Shown here piece after piece: positions 51,699 to 63,398 of a DNA stretch of 64,000 nt; positions within the stretch are counted from its first letter, which is position 1; every line of letters begins with the position of its first letter. The stretch is from Agrocybe praecox (lineage: Eukaryota; Basidiomycota; Agaricomycetes; Agaricales; Agrocybaceae), in NCBI GenBank assembly GCA_964017145.1, contig OZ024840.1, positions 1,364,001 through 1,428,000 of the forward strand, written 5' to 3'. The position numbers and the translations under genes were made by a program. Under the pieces are notes generated by a model. It ran no database searches, was not told where the DNA came from, and saw only the letters and a program-made list of their open reading frames with translations.

Positions 51699-53771
51699 GA
51701 AGACAACTGCTCTCCATAGTCGAGTCTGCAGTCGAGCCCGCAAGATTGACACTGACCAGCTCGTCTCTGTCGTCTTTGGCGCCTTTCTCTCCTCTGCTGC
51801 CAACCATCTCCTCGCTTTCTCAAAACGCCAGATCTCACGGCCTCTCTCAAAACGCATCGAGCTACACTACACAACTCACATATTCAACGCCTACTCCAGG
51901 CTAGATGTCCCTACTTACAATGACCCCGCCGTAAAACGCCAGCTCGAACACGCGTTCCCAACAAGAGGTCGCAGCACCCTCGCCTTTTCAGCCGTCAACT
52001 CGTTCCTCGGCATAGCATCCACAGCCGTCCAGCTCGCTTCCCAGTCCATCGTTCTCTACCGTCTCCTACGTTCACAACAGGATGGCCTTCTCCTCGCCTT
52101 TCTCTCCGCATTCCTCGCGTACTACAAGCGACCCCGCCAACACCAGCTCTTCCTCAAAGACCGCATCTGGGTGGCCACCACAAAAGACAAGGACTACATC
52201 AAAGCCCAGGGCCTCAAAATCGCCGTCCACGACCCAGTACACAGGCAAGAGATCATTGCTGCCGGACTAGCACCCTTCCTCCTCGAGCAGTACCGTCTAG
52301 CCATCTCCCGCATGTCCGTCCGCGCATCCCACTTTTATGAAGCCCTCGACGAGAATGCCCAAGGCCGCTTCGCGCGTCTCCTCATCCCCGAAATCCTGCG
52401 CGGCCTCCCAGAAATCATATTCGCGCTCAGAGCCGTCCAGCACCCCGCTAGCATCCCCCTCTCCCTCGCGTCTCTCCATCTCATCAAGCAGACGACGACG
52501 TCATTCACCACCACCGCGTTTGCGATCGCAGACCAGAAGGAGAGCATTGCGGATATCATGACCAAGCTCATCCAGTTCTACCAGGTCGCGAGCATACCCA
52601 ATCGCGTGCGGGAGGACGAGCAGGCCGTGCCGTTCCCTGAGAACGCGCAGACACTCAAGATGGGCGTCAGTGTCGAGTTTCGCGATGTCTCCTTCCGATA
52701 CCCCGGGAGCGAGGAATACGCGTTGCGGAATGTCAGCTTCAAGATCGAGCGAGGTCAATTATGTGTGCGTCTAACCATTTTCTTCTTAACATCCAAGTTA
52801 TAACTCCATCCCAGGTCATCGTAGGCAACAACGGTTCCGGAAAAAGCACGATCCTCAAGCTCATCTCACGTCTCTACGACCCCACGTCCGGCACCATCCT
52901 CATAGACTCCATCCCGATCCAGCAGATCCGCCTCGCACACCTGCGGCGAGCGCTCTCCGTGCTCTTCCAGGACTACACACTCTTCCCGCTCTCTATCCGG
53001 GACAACATCTCGTTGGGATTCACATCCCCAAACCCCGCACAGCTCGAGGAGCAGGTGCGCCGCGCGGCGGTACTGGGCGGGGCACACGAGTTCGTGGAGC
53101 GCCTTCCGGCGGGGTACGACACGTACCTCGACCCGCCCGTGCAGGACCATTATTCGGCTCTGCCTGAAGGCGCTGCGGGCACGGGCGCGACGTTCGAGCA
53201 CGTCCGTCGTGCAGCGGGGATACTACCGCACACCGAGGATGGCGATGAGGACGGTGCGGGCCCCGGCGAGGCAGCGTCGAACAGACACGTCAGTGGTGGG
53301 CAGATGCAGCGCATCGCGCTGAGCAGGACGTTCATGCGTTCTGTGGTTAGCGATGATGGGAGTAATGATAATGATACCGAGAGCGTAGGGTTGTTGTTGT
53401 TCGACGAGCCGTCTGCGAGTCTCGATCCGACGGCTGAACATGGTGAGTCCTCTGGATCGAAATTTATGATTTATATAATAACAACAATCCCTGCAGACCT
53501 CTTCGAACGGCTCCGCAAACTACGAGGAAACAAAACCATGGTGTTTTCATCTCATAGATTCGGGAACCTCACGCGTCATGCTGATCTTATCTTGTACGTT
53601 TTTCATCTTTCTTTCTTCTCTTTCAACTTTGGCTTGAACTCTTATCAATCTCACATATGTAGATACATGCACGACTCTGCCATCGTAGAAGAAGGCACAC
53701 ACGACGAGCTGATCAGCAAGAACGGCGAATATGCACGGATATGGATGCTCCAAGCCCGGGCGTTCCTATAA
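51688..53771 (+). CDS. ABC half-transporter copy B, 5'-truncated, probable pseudogene
   Basis: Exons corresponding to copy A are about 51720-52764, 52815-53442, 53497-53593 and 53663-53771. The first 70 residues, including the first membrane segment, are gone. A 1-nt deletion near 51737 (GAGCCCGCAAG versus GAGCACCGCAAG) changes the frame at the left edge. No in-frame ATG is seen before ISRMSVRAS (about 52310). From KIDTDQLVSVV to the end the reading frame is open and very close to copy A. Walker A, signature, Walker B and H-loop are intact. Differences cluster in the acidic insert (ILPHTEDGDEDGAGPGE). Expression would need a non-AUG start, an internal start or splicing from the Sel1 fragment. 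Confidence 0.7.
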
Positions 53772-53975
53772 CTCTGACCTTTGTGGTGTATAGAGTACAC
53801 ATTATATACCCGTTTACGTTTCTATATCAAGAAATAGAGGATGCGTATTGAAAAAGAAAAGAAAAACATGAGATAAATGTGAAACGGTTATGATACATGT
53901 ATGGACACATTATATTTTACATATTAGAAAAAAAAATCAACGACTATATAGTATTCATACCACCTGGTAATTCAT

Positions 53976-56900
53976 TCACACCGGCATCCAAGAAAGCGAC
54001 TGCATGAGCAAACTGCCAGACTCGTCCGAATCACCGTCCGAATCATCGTGGCGCTCTCCACTTCGGTGCTCGTGGAAATTGACAGGAAGCCACGGGAGCG
54101 ACTGCTGCATGACTGGTCGCTGGGTGCTTTTCTCCGCCTCCATGTTGCGCATCATTGGAGCGCCCGCCGGTGACTTATCCTCCTCTTCTTCCTCCCCATA
54201 GGCGGCCCCACCACTGTGGCTGTGATGCTCCTCAAGCTCTTGCTCCATCTCCACATCCACCTTTATAATCCCTATCTCGCTCTCCTCTCGATGCTCACTG
54301 GGCACGAATTTCAATTTCACATTCATTTCTCCCATGTCAACCACTTCCTTCTCCAGATAGCTAGGCTGGACCGACACCACCTCCACGGCGTCAATTCGAT
54401 TATCCTGCTCCCTCTCCTCTCTCTCTTCCAGCTCCTCTTCTCCATGTGTGTAGTACCCGTCGTCGTCGTCATAAGCCTCATCATCGATCCTCAGTTCAGG
54501 TTTCTTCGCATTGGTCTTTGGAAGCTGCTTCACCATCACGATACCCTTCAGGCCCAGCTCCATATCCTCCTTGACGTCCCTGGCCACGTTCTGAGCCGCG
54601 ATCTGGTTCAGGAACAGCCCTTGCACCTCCAGGACGCGCTTCTTCAGCTCTTCGACGTCCCGCCTGCGATGCAACTCTGACGGTGGATTTAATGCCTGTT
54701 GCAGGGTTTTGATCTCGTGGATGATTTTCCTGCATCACAGATAAACATCTTTTTGTCGCATAATAAGAAAACAAAAAAAGACGTACGCTTGCTCTGTCAT
54801 CCGTCGGTTGACTTCCTCGAGCTCCTGATGGGCAGCCTTCAAGAACCGTTTCTTGTTTCGCTTCTTGTTGTCTATGACCCACGTATACGCTGCGTCCAAG
54901 CACACCAGCACATGCGGGAGTGGGCCCAAAAACAGGAAACGGTAAAAGCTCCCTTGGGGCCAGTCAATCTTCGCCGACTCTGTCAAACACGCTTCGAACC
55001 ACGTATTGCGCGACGCTTGCAGTGCAGTCTTCGCAACCACGCGTCGATGACGCATCTTCTTCCTATACAACGTCTGCAGTTTAACCACAGCCTCCACCTT
55101 CTCCTCTGACGGCGCTGTGTCGGTTTCAGGCAGATTGGCGACAGTGATGGACTCGGCGGATGTAGCGGTGTTGACGATCTCGGTATTGTCCACCTCTGGC
55201 TCTTCGATTTCTGGCTCTGGCTCTGGCTCTCCTGCTTGGGCTTGAGGCAGCCGTGGTTTGGGCACAAACTCTGGTGCATCGGCCCTTAGATTAGAAAATA
55301 CTGGCGAACTCTCCAGTAATCGAGAAATCTCCAGAGGATTGGCAGTCTTATATGGCACTCTTCGTATTCCAGCTGTTTGGCGCAGTGACATGCCTCCTCG
55401 ACGTTCCTCATACAGCTGTATCATTTCGTCCAGGGGTGTATCATTGGCAAACGTGGGAACGAGTCGTGCAATATCGTTCCACCATATTACACTTGCGTAT
55501 CTTTGATAAAATCACAATGATGAAAATTTCGCTCAGGTATGAATTTCAGTCGACTTACTGTCGAATCAGAGCGGGCGGATATGGATTATTTTTCCTGAGC
55601 CCTTTCATACAGCTGGTAATTTGCTCACGAAGGCGGTAGTTGTTGATGTTATATCCAACTTCAAATATACAATTAGTCTCTCGTATGAATATTAGAATAG
55701 ATAGATCCTACCAAGGGCAAGCGCACGGCATCTAGAAGCAAGTCATGGTCAGATAAGACAGTACATATGAAGTTTAAATACAGCAACGCACAGTCGAGCA
55801 ACATATATGTTGCGATGTCCCGGGATAGATCTTAAGTTCGTATTTTCAACCAGCAGATAGTCTATGTCACATGGATTAAGCACCTTTAGAGTACAAAATA
55901 ATGGGCAGACGTACCAAGACGCGCGTTGCCGGAGATATTTTCAACTAGCCCCTTCATAGTGCTCACAAGAATGTCGACCATAGGGTTCATGTTAAGCATC
56001 TTTTGTTTCGGATCAAGGGAAACCATAGTAAGAACGGGCTTGAGCCAACTAAGTGGAAGGTTGACATTGTGCAAAACCATTCTCCTCCAAAGAAGAATGA
56101 TTGATGTACACAAAAATTCAATCGTTCCACATAAAAGTGTCGCATCAATTGGAAGCATTTTTTCAACAAGATGTCTAATGGTGATTAGCTGTGTAAACCT
56201 CGCATGTATATAAATTGAACTTACTGCACGAATAGGACGCCACGGTAAACAGAGGCGTCATTGACTGTAGTTATGGCATTAGCAAGTTCAGGGATGATGT
56301 AGATGGATTGATTTGACTGTCCGCGGAAGTATTCCGCTTGGTTGTAAAATATATTCAAGAGGGGCGACTCCAGCAGGTATGTAGGTGCGTTTAATCCGTT
56401 AAGATGCCTGTAAAGTTTGATCACTTGGTAGGTGGTGGTCAGTAACTTGTAGTCCCTTCGATGTTCTCGCCAATAAAGGAAGTCCATACACCATTGCCTC
56501 AGCACACCAAATGCCCTCAGGTGTTCAGGAATGCGAACAGGTACAAAATTGGTAATGCCTCCGAATTGGAACCATATAGGATACAACGCCTCGAAGAAAC
56601 GGCCCATCCATATTCTTGGAAAAATATGTGAATTTTTTGAACCAATCGCAGAGTGCAAACATTACATACCTGATGTGCTTGATTTTTTCGACAGGATGGC
56701 AAGGCGGTCCACACAATATTTGAACGATGATGATTTGCCGAAGATGAATCTTCATCTGTAGATCAAACCAATCTCGTGTCATCGTCGAAGGCTTGATGTG
56801 TTGACGAGGGCAGTCAATCCGATTGCAATGAGAATTGAGGACAAACGAAGGACATGGACGTAGAGCTTGAGCGTGTTTACAGGCATCATTTTCGACAAGT

Positions 56901-59900
56901 ATTCGTTTCGTCAGTCGTTGCATTAGGCATTCTTTAAAATTGCGCGACAACTCCCATTCGGATATAAAAATGCCTTGCTCGGTAGATTCCTCAAGTCTTG
57001 CTCGGGAGTCAATTATTTTGTCGTGGAGAAAAGTGCCAACGGCCAAGAAGAAAATGTTTCCGCTCGTAGGCACAATGTTGAATAATTTGCGGATGTGAGC
57101 GTCGTGCACAGGATTCGGCGTATTTGCGACGCTTTGTAGCAAATCGCAATACAAGAGGAAATGGCCAAGGAAGTCAGCTATCTCAGCGGCAGACATCTCG
57201 TACATGTCCGGTGGCGTTTGGAAAACATGGTCATAGCATAAGACCGCGTTCACTGTTTGCTTATTGCGAGCAAACCGGTTACCAAACTCCCGAAGTTTCA
57301 TCGTATCTCCTGCTCTGATAAATCCAAACATAGACAACTAAAGTATAGCCAAATCATCAGTAACTGTTCGACCGCAAAAATTATTTAGTAAAATTTCACC
57401 TCCTCCGCATAAATAGCATTTGACACAATTTTTGTTGCTTCGTGTAGAAGGTCAACAACTTCTTGAATCTGACCAAGAGATTTGATGCCAAACGAAGCCT
57501 TCTCCCAAAGACCCTGCAAGATGCACTCAGTTCCTCGACGCAATGAGTCCTCGTTTACGCTATCTATCAAAAAAACACGAATGGCTTCAGAGGTACGACC
57601 TTCTTCCAAATGAATTTCAGCAGCTTCTGGGTATTTCCCCAGCTGTTCTAACAATGCGGCTCTGGAGGTATCCAAATCAAAGTCTTCTAGATACTCCAGT
57701 TGTTCTTCAATAGAGGAGAAGAGCTGCGCGGTTTTCCTGGAGTCGTATAAACAATTAGACCATCGATATCATGAAGGATCAATAAACTTACTCCAACTCT
57801 CCTCCCTTAAAGTAAAACAATCGAGCAACATCAATAATGTTATCCGCTATCTCGATTTCTACTTGCGGACGATGGTTCAAGACAATGGCAACGGCTTCGT
57901 CGAACTTCGCGCATTTTCGGTAGAGTTTGACAGCAGCGTTGTATTCTTCGGCACGGGCATAAGAATCTGCAGCTTTGTGATCCTCTCGGGCATGCTCAAA
58001 GCAATCTCCTGCAGCCCGTAGGTACGCCTTTTTCTCCTTCGGATTAGTGGCAGCATCACAGCATTGCAAGAATGCCTCAGCAGCGGTAAGAAATGCCGTT
58101 TGTCGAGCAGCCATGATCTGTTTCGTTCCTGTAGACGGAATTGCTCGTGCCTGTTCTCGAAGATAGTATGTTTGTGAGACAGCCACTTCACGAGTCAGGC
58201 CTGCGCGCTCAAAGCAATGCATGGCCTGGAAGTAGCGCTTATTCTGGAATAAGGTTCGACCAGAATTCTCCCATTCCTGCGGAGAGGACGATACAGCCAG
58301 ACGAGGCACGTCTGTGCCGGGAGTACAGTTTTGGATTTCATTCCTCGACGTCCAGAATTGCTGTCGACTTGTATCAGTACATTTGAATGTTATGTTATGC
58401 ACACGAGAATGTTGCTTACGCGCATAGGCTCCCCTTTTTCTGAACAATCTACGAGCCACAAATTTTTCCTTGCGCGTGTAATCGCCACATAGAGGAATTT
58501 TAACTGCAAAGCAATTAGCGTATTGCCCAGGACCGTTAATTCTTCTAATAGGATATATACCTCGCTGCAAACACCTGCATGCCGTATTTCATCAAAGCGG
58601 GGTGCTGGTGCATCTGCTTGATGTTTCTCTTGCATAAGGTTCAAAACAACGCGCCACTGAGATAAATCGACAGTAGAGTCCTCAAAGAATTTGTAAAGCA
58701 GGACCTACGCATACACATTAATCACAAGTACAAAAGACAACGAGAAGTCGAGACGTACGTCATCAAATTCGAGACCTTTACTCTCATACAAAGTCCTGCA
58801 AGAAATCGTGAGAATCAAGGTGTTCAGATATACCGAAATACTCACATTATAAGACCGATGTCCCCTACTTGTTGACGCAGTTCTTCGCGCGATGCCTCAT
58901 CCCGTACAAGGATACCTGATACCTTTGTTACTACCACAAAGAACAAAAAGACAGTCGATGCTTACACTGTTGCGCTCCAAATTCGATCGGATTCCCTCTG
59001 AAAGATCACATATTTAGCAGGTTTGTAATTCATGGATTTAATACACTCACGATTCTCCGAACAAAAATTGTTCCTAATAAAAAATCCGTCAGCGGGCAAG
59101 ATGAAGCATGTTGAAATTATCCTTACATATCGAACAGTATCTTTATCCCAACCACTAAAAAACACAGGCTTAGAGCCATCGACCACTCCTCGTTCCCGAG
59201 ACAGAACGTCGATGGCATATGGCCAGAATTCTGTTATGAGCTCAATAACGGAATGGGCGCACTGAACTATTCCACCATGCGAGCGATAATTGACAGCCAA
59301 CTGGAACGACCTTGGAGCATCTACATCCGAAGCTGATCCACTACCAAGAAGTCCCTCCCTTCGTTTCTTCAAGCAGATAAAGGTTGAAAGTGAGTTTGGA
59401 TATATAGAATGTCAATGGATAGCGTACTTCTAAACGAAACAAAAACGCTTTTAAATCATTAAAGCGAAAAGAGCTTCCTATCGATATTGTCTGCGCCGTG
59501 TCCCCGGCCCAGAATAGGCCATCCGGATTTTGCACCAATGACCGCAGAACTAAGGCAAGCAAAACTTTCAACGAAAGAAAAGACGCCACAGAATCCCGAG
59601 AAAAACTTACGCAGAGCGTCTATCAGTAAATTATCTTGAGCCTCATCCACATAGCTGCCAAGAAAATCTCAGAGAAGAGGTAACTCGAATGAAAATAACG
59701 GCGCCTCACAGATAATCGATCTTTTGTCCCGGTACACCCATTCTCTTGAAGGCCCGAAGGATGGCATGGGTCCTAGAGAGCAAGAAATAAGAGGCAGTCA
59801 AGAGAGACGGTAGAATATAACCATACCTATCCGCAGCATCATACTCATTTTGTATTTTCTTGCGTTTGAGATAATGGGAAAATATGGAATAGATTATCTC

Positions 59901-62900
59901 GCGCCGATTGGCGAAAGCGTACTGTGCTCTGTGACTCAGACTTTCGTATGTTTCTTTCTCAAGAAAACCGTTCTCGTTGGACAGCGATTCTTCGGAACCT
60001 TGTATCACTCCTGAGATATCCAATGAGCGTATTTCAACGATATGTATACAACTTAAACTTGCCCATTAATTCGCTGAACACAAGCGCAGGATCTGAGGGT
60101 AAATGAATCATCAGGAATTTATTCTCCTTGAATAAAATCATCTCAAACCTAGTCCTTTCTTGAGACTTTGACTGAAATGCGGCCAATATGATTCGAGAAA
60201 AACGCCATACGTGACAAGCTTCCGGTTTTGAAGGGTTTGGGCGCTACCTATCGTTGTCGTATTTCCCATGGTATGTGTTGGGCTGCTGAAACTATCAATA
60301 ATATCGCCTTCTAAAAGGGTCGCTAGCTAATATCAAATGAGTCGCACGATTAGAAATTGATACGGCGAGAAGCCTCACTCGATCAAACGTAATGAACAAA
60401 GGAAAATGTTCATCCCTAAGTTCGCTATATTTTTGGGGTAAATCAGATCGCCAGTTGTGGTCATCATCGACGTCAATTAAACCGTTCTCTTCTTGCTTTT
60501 GTTTGTTCGACTTGACCATTTGCGCAAGTTCTTCTCGCGTTCTCTCTGCAGTAGCAAGAGAGTCCAGTAGCTTGGCAAAATACTCTTCTACTTTACCAGC
60601 AAGAACGCGTGACTGAGTTACGAAGATCTGTTTTGGTCGATGCATTGTGTCTTTCCGCATCGCATAGGCTCTTTCGATACCGAGCATCTTGAACAACATT
60701 GTTGTTGTTTTCCTGGGAGACACCATTGAGTCTTACGAGTTGAAAATAAAAGAACACCAACATACCCCGTTCCGCTACGCCCGAGAACATAACAGGAGTG
60801 GGGATATTCGACAATTTCTTTTTCTTGAGGGCTATATACAGATATGTTTGAAAACAAGACCAGAAACGAAAATATATCACTATCACGTACCTAACGTTGA
60901 AGACATGAGCAACATCAAGGTCAGCGATAATACCTAGACCGGCAAGTTTAATGAGCGAGAAATTTGTAAAGATCATTTGCCGTACTGTTGAGCAACGCCT
61001 ATACACATTCGTGAGAAGAGTGTTGGATAAGAAATTCATATAGCGCTTACCTGTGAAAACGACACAAATTTCTCCAGCCTATATGTCACATTATTAACAT
61101 GATAGCAATGCAAAAACGAGGACACTGACACTAGGACCGAATGCATCTGAAAAGACATAGAAGTTACGTTAAAGTCGCCGAGTTGAAAAACAAGGTATTG
61201 GCACTCACTTCTTCCAAACTCTCAGTGGGCAATTCGGGCAAGATGTAGTCGTCTTCCTCGAATTTGTCGACTGGTGGGAAACAAGCAGGTGTATAGACAT
61301 TATCACCCGCTAATCGAGGTCGATTGCGGAATAAGCAACGTTGTCGATACTGTTTGCCTTTTCTCGCAAGTTGGTAGCCGACAGAGTCCCACAAGCGCTT
61401 ATCGATTTGAGCATGAGTATAAACACCAAAAATTTTGATGACTAAATAAATGATTAGGGATATTTTCTAGAAACAGATGCCTGATCCCGATACCTTGTCT
61501 TTCCACCTACAATCAATTAGAAATATAAAAAGATCATTCAAATATCAAGAACTGAAAACACTGACATCGCTATCGTATTCAGGAATGCAATCGATTTGAT
61601 ACTAAGCAAGTGAATGTTATTCGCGAAACGCACCAGAAATAAAATAAACTTACGACAAGGCGAGAATCTCTTGTCATTTTGGCTTCATATATGGGTACCT
61701 CAGTGTTTGCGCCATTCAGTCGTTTTTGATTGTCATCAGAGAAATGGCCCTGTGACAGTTCCCTGATCCCAGAAAGTCAACTATAAATGACTTCAGATAA
61801 GATAATTTAATACGTACTTGATCTTCTTTACGATGATTTTGAAAAATTTAGCATCTTTTCTGCGCGCATCTCTGAGGTCTCGATCTGCGCGCGTTGATAT
61901 CAGTATGCGCCATTCTCCGAAACCTTCAACACTTTCGAAGTATAGAGCACTGAGTATTTGTATGATCAGAAAATTAAGTTGGTATATCATGATCAGTTAG
62001 CGATAACATACGCTTTCATGGGTTGAACCATCGGGAACGCTGGGGGAGGACTTATTTCTACTGTTGCGATCTCCTGAGCTTGAACAGAAACTTCGGGAGC
62101 CTGTTCAAGTTCCTCGCACTCGACATAATTTTTGGGAAAGCAGGCCTGTACGATGGATTCCTCGACCTCGGGCTTTTGCAACAGTTGTAAATAAATCTAA
62201 AACTTTTGTTAGAAACGTAAGCCTCGCCAAAGTTGAACTGCGTCGAAGAACCTTAAGAGTAACTAGCAATTGTTCCATGGCAGTTGAAATACAGGATTCT
62301 GCCATTGAATAATCTGCAGCGTCAAAATCGAAGTATTCAAAAGCTTTGATTGTTTTCGCATCAAGGACTAGTTTCGGACTAGGCCTGGCACCTTTGCGTT
62401 GACGCTGTGACCTCTTACTTGGGAAGATGGACTGCAGGTCTTCATCCTGAGTGGGCTGCGCACTTTCCCCGAGTGTAGTGGATCTATCTCTCATCTGAAG
62501 CAATGCACGAATGACGAACGGGCTGTATTCGACCAAAGTTCGACAGGCATTGAGTTGCAGAGATATTTCTCGGTCAAACTGGTGAATGAAAGGAATGAAG
62601 AGTGTGATCTTCTCGAGAAGCAGATAATGAGAAGACGTAAGATAACAATCGGCTTGATTCAGGAATGTTTCAATAATCCATGCGCGGAACTGTGCCATGC
62701 CACTCTCTTTGCCTGGATTAAAGTGGTCAGAAGGAGACAAAAGTTGAAAAGAGATCGACATACAAGCAAGAAACAGTCCCAGGAATGGTCTACTGTTGTT
62801 AATGTATGGAGGGGATAGAAGGGTTTTCAAAAATTGAGGATGGCATTTGCTGCACAAGTATCCCGCTACGGTTTGCAAGGCTGCTTGCAGTTCTTCAGAG

Positions 62901-62965
62901 CTAATCTTTTCGTCTTCAAGTAACTTGAAGACATCGTCGATGTCGTGCCCTGTGCCAGGGCACAT
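53976..62965 (-). CDS. UvrD/TRANK1-type superfamily 1 helicase, copy B, C-terminus complete
   Basis: The gene starts at ATG 62965 (MCPGTGHDIDDVF...) and ends at TGA 53978-53976 after LLMQSLSWMPV. It has many introns, and more than 2,000 residues are expected. Motifs: LGRSGTGKTTT, split by an intron near 60765; YVDEAQDNLL at about 59637-59655; AGDTAQTI; AVNYRSHGG at about 59275-59300; and LYVAITRARKNLWLV near 58450-58500. TPR-like helices and a Cys/His cluster (CPSFVLNSHCNRIDCPRQH) follow. Unlike copy A, it reads through LYRKKMRHRRVVAKTALQ, an IQ-like basic helix. It continues into a domain with YRFLFLGPLPHVLVCLDAAY, a coiled coil and a Glu-rich tail. An intron at about 54734-54787 joins EQA to KIIHEIKTLQQ. 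I found no break in the parts checked, so this is the probable functional copy. It is divergent from MIP1. Confidence 0.85.
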
Positions 62966-63398
62966 TTCAAATTCCCCGAAAGGTTGAAGTAAAAGGTAGG
63001 CTGAAGAGATGAAAAGGAAGGGAGCACAACGAAGTTGGGCGCTCTAAGGGAGAACGAACTTTGATCGGATGGACCTTCAACACGTTTTTGGAAACAAAAC
63101 AAAAAAGGGGCAACGACTAAAAAAAGGTTATCCGCAATAAAACAAATCCAATGAGAGACAAGCTGAAAATGGATACTTTGCTTCAATAAACGGGGTCGAA
63201 CGCGTTCTTTCATGCTGAGACTTTTAGCGAATCGAGGTCTGTTCACGACGCGTCACGCACATATGATGCGTGACCTCATGTCATTTGAATTTTGATCCAG
63301 ATTTTGATGACCGATCGACCTTGGTCACTAGAAGACGAAGAGCTCGCGTTCCAACATACCCTTTGCTCTATGTGAGCACTGAGCACCTCCAAAAAGGA
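62966..63398. promoter_or_regulatory. Divergent promoter of helicase copy B and MIP1
   Basis: The 433 bp lie between two outward-facing start codons. They hold the TCACGCA-N7-TGCGTGA palindrome (63253-63273) and a TTTGCTCTATGTGAGCACTGAG block just before MIP1, both also present in copy A. The duplication boundary falls at about 63389. Confidence 0.55.
63253..63273. promoter_or_regulatory. Palindrome TCACGCA-N7-TGCGTGA (copy B)
   Basis: Identical to 51311-51331 and located about 125 bp upstream of the MIP1 ATG. It is followed here by a short CCTCATGTC insertion absent from copy A, so the palindrome itself is conserved while the flank is not. Confidence 0.45.

Larger units (their letters stand above)
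51445..63389. repeat. Tandem segmental duplication, copy B
   Basis: This copy begins in the Sel1 fragment (AGAAGCGCAGGGTGTTGG) and ends at CACTGAGCACCT, about 10 bp before the MIP1 start. Relative to copy A it lacks about 640 bp (equivalent to 39045-39687), removing the Sel1 3' end and the ABC 5' end. It also lacks the 235-bp insertion. It retains the 246 bp that copy A lost. Confidence 0.95.

Noticed and set aside
62866..63246. 126-codon minus-strand frame upstream of helicase copy B
   Set aside because: It overlaps the helicase start in another frame. The equivalent in copy A is not preserved, so it is not a conserved upstream exon.
38759..63389. Assembly artefact as the cause of the tandem repeat
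   Set aside because: The copies differ by many substitutions and by separate deletions and insertions of 1-640 bp. An artefact would give identical copies. Collapsed alleles placed in tandem remain possible but are less likely given the asymmetric losses and defined junctions.
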